A stretch of DNA of 15,435 nt from Bacteroidales bacterium (lineage in GTDB: Bacteria > Bacteroidota > Bacteroidia > Bacteroidales > Muribaculaceae), in the NCBI GenBank assembly GCA_900770215.1, contig CAAGJW010000066.1:1-15435 (forward strand). Direction: 5' to 3'. The stretch's first letter is position 1; each line of letters begins with the position of its first letter. Made by a program: the position numbers and the translations under genes. The notes under the pieces are model-generated. The model made no database searches, was not told the origin of the DNA, and saw only the letters and a list, made by a program, of their open reading frames with translations. Shown piece after piece: positions 15,342 through 15,435 of this stretch.

Positions 15342-15435
15342 CTCTGGTTGATAAATTATTACTTGTATAAGTTGACTTTACATTGTTATTACTGCCTAGG
15401 GTTGACTGCCTGGTTCTTATCGCTGTCATGGGTTG
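15324..15435. mobile_element. putative end of an insertion element
   Basis: From about 15324 the sequence no longer resembles flavodoxin. It carries five same-orientation copies of a GTTGA-like motif: GGTTGAC (15336), GGTTGAT (15346), GTTGAC (15371), GGGTTGAC (15399) and GGGTTG cut by the window edge (15430). Several short same-strand repeats near a terminus recall transposase-binding sites of some insertion sequences, such as IS21-type ends. No transposase gene is in view and the other end is outside the window, so the family cannot be named. Confidence 0.45.

Noticed and set aside
1..15435. CRISPR array, tRNA or rRNA genes, phage genes, toxin-antitoxin pair
   Set aside because: I looked for regular spaced repeats, cloverleaf-like structures and phage or toxin families and saw none.

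Overview
The window reads as a Bacteroidota chromosome, order Bacteroidales, plausibly Muribaculaceae- or Prevotella-like; the family is inference. The evidence is promoters of the Bacteroidota type (TTG, about 20 bp, TAnnTTTG), almost no Shine-Dalgarno sequences, a long PPi-dependent phosphofructokinase, a single-chain pyruvate:ferredoxin oxidoreductase, a Kdo pathway gene (Gram-negative LPS) and BspA-like leucine-rich repeats. No tRNA, rRNA or CRISPR array was seen.

Layout. 1-1951: 3' part of kdsB (CMP-Kdo synthetase), followed 5 bp later by an M16-fold protein without the zinc motif. 2040-3704: PPi-dependent phosphofructokinase with its own promoter and a downstream terminator. 3705-4075: gene-free convergent gap with that terminator and a perfect 17-bp inverted repeat. 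4076-5152 (minus): membrane-anchored protein with what looks like a dead PP2C phosphatase domain. 5482-9039: pyruvate:ferredoxin/flavodoxin oxidoreductase, closed by a strong terminator only 10 bp before a small lipoprotein gene (9117-9593). 9746-12413 (minus): a two-gene unit of a secreted LRR/TPR/transglutaminase-like protein followed by an Ada-like DNA-alkyl repair protein. 12504-13175 (minus): a small outer-membrane barrel protein. 13449-14966: a compact cluster of a DUF488 protein, a Crp/Fnr-type regulator and a cupin. 15093-15341: a flavodoxin gene broken after about 79 residues, followed to the edge by AT-rich DNA with repeated GTTGAC motifs, probably the end of an insertion element.

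How the genes work together. PPi-PFK (glycolysis) and the pyruvate oxidoreductase form a fermentative core; the oxidoreductase would pass electrons to ferredoxin or to a flavodoxin like the broken one.

The most interesting signal is regulatory. Two copies of the perfect palindrome GTAACAATTGTTAC lie upstream of the DUF488 gene and the cupin gene, flanking the Crp/Fnr regulator gene. In both, the palindrome centre is exactly 29.5 bp before the first base of a perfect TAnnTTTG element, and the usual upstream TTG is missing. This is the geometry of a class II Crp/Fnr-activated promoter and defines a small local regulon whose signal is unknown.
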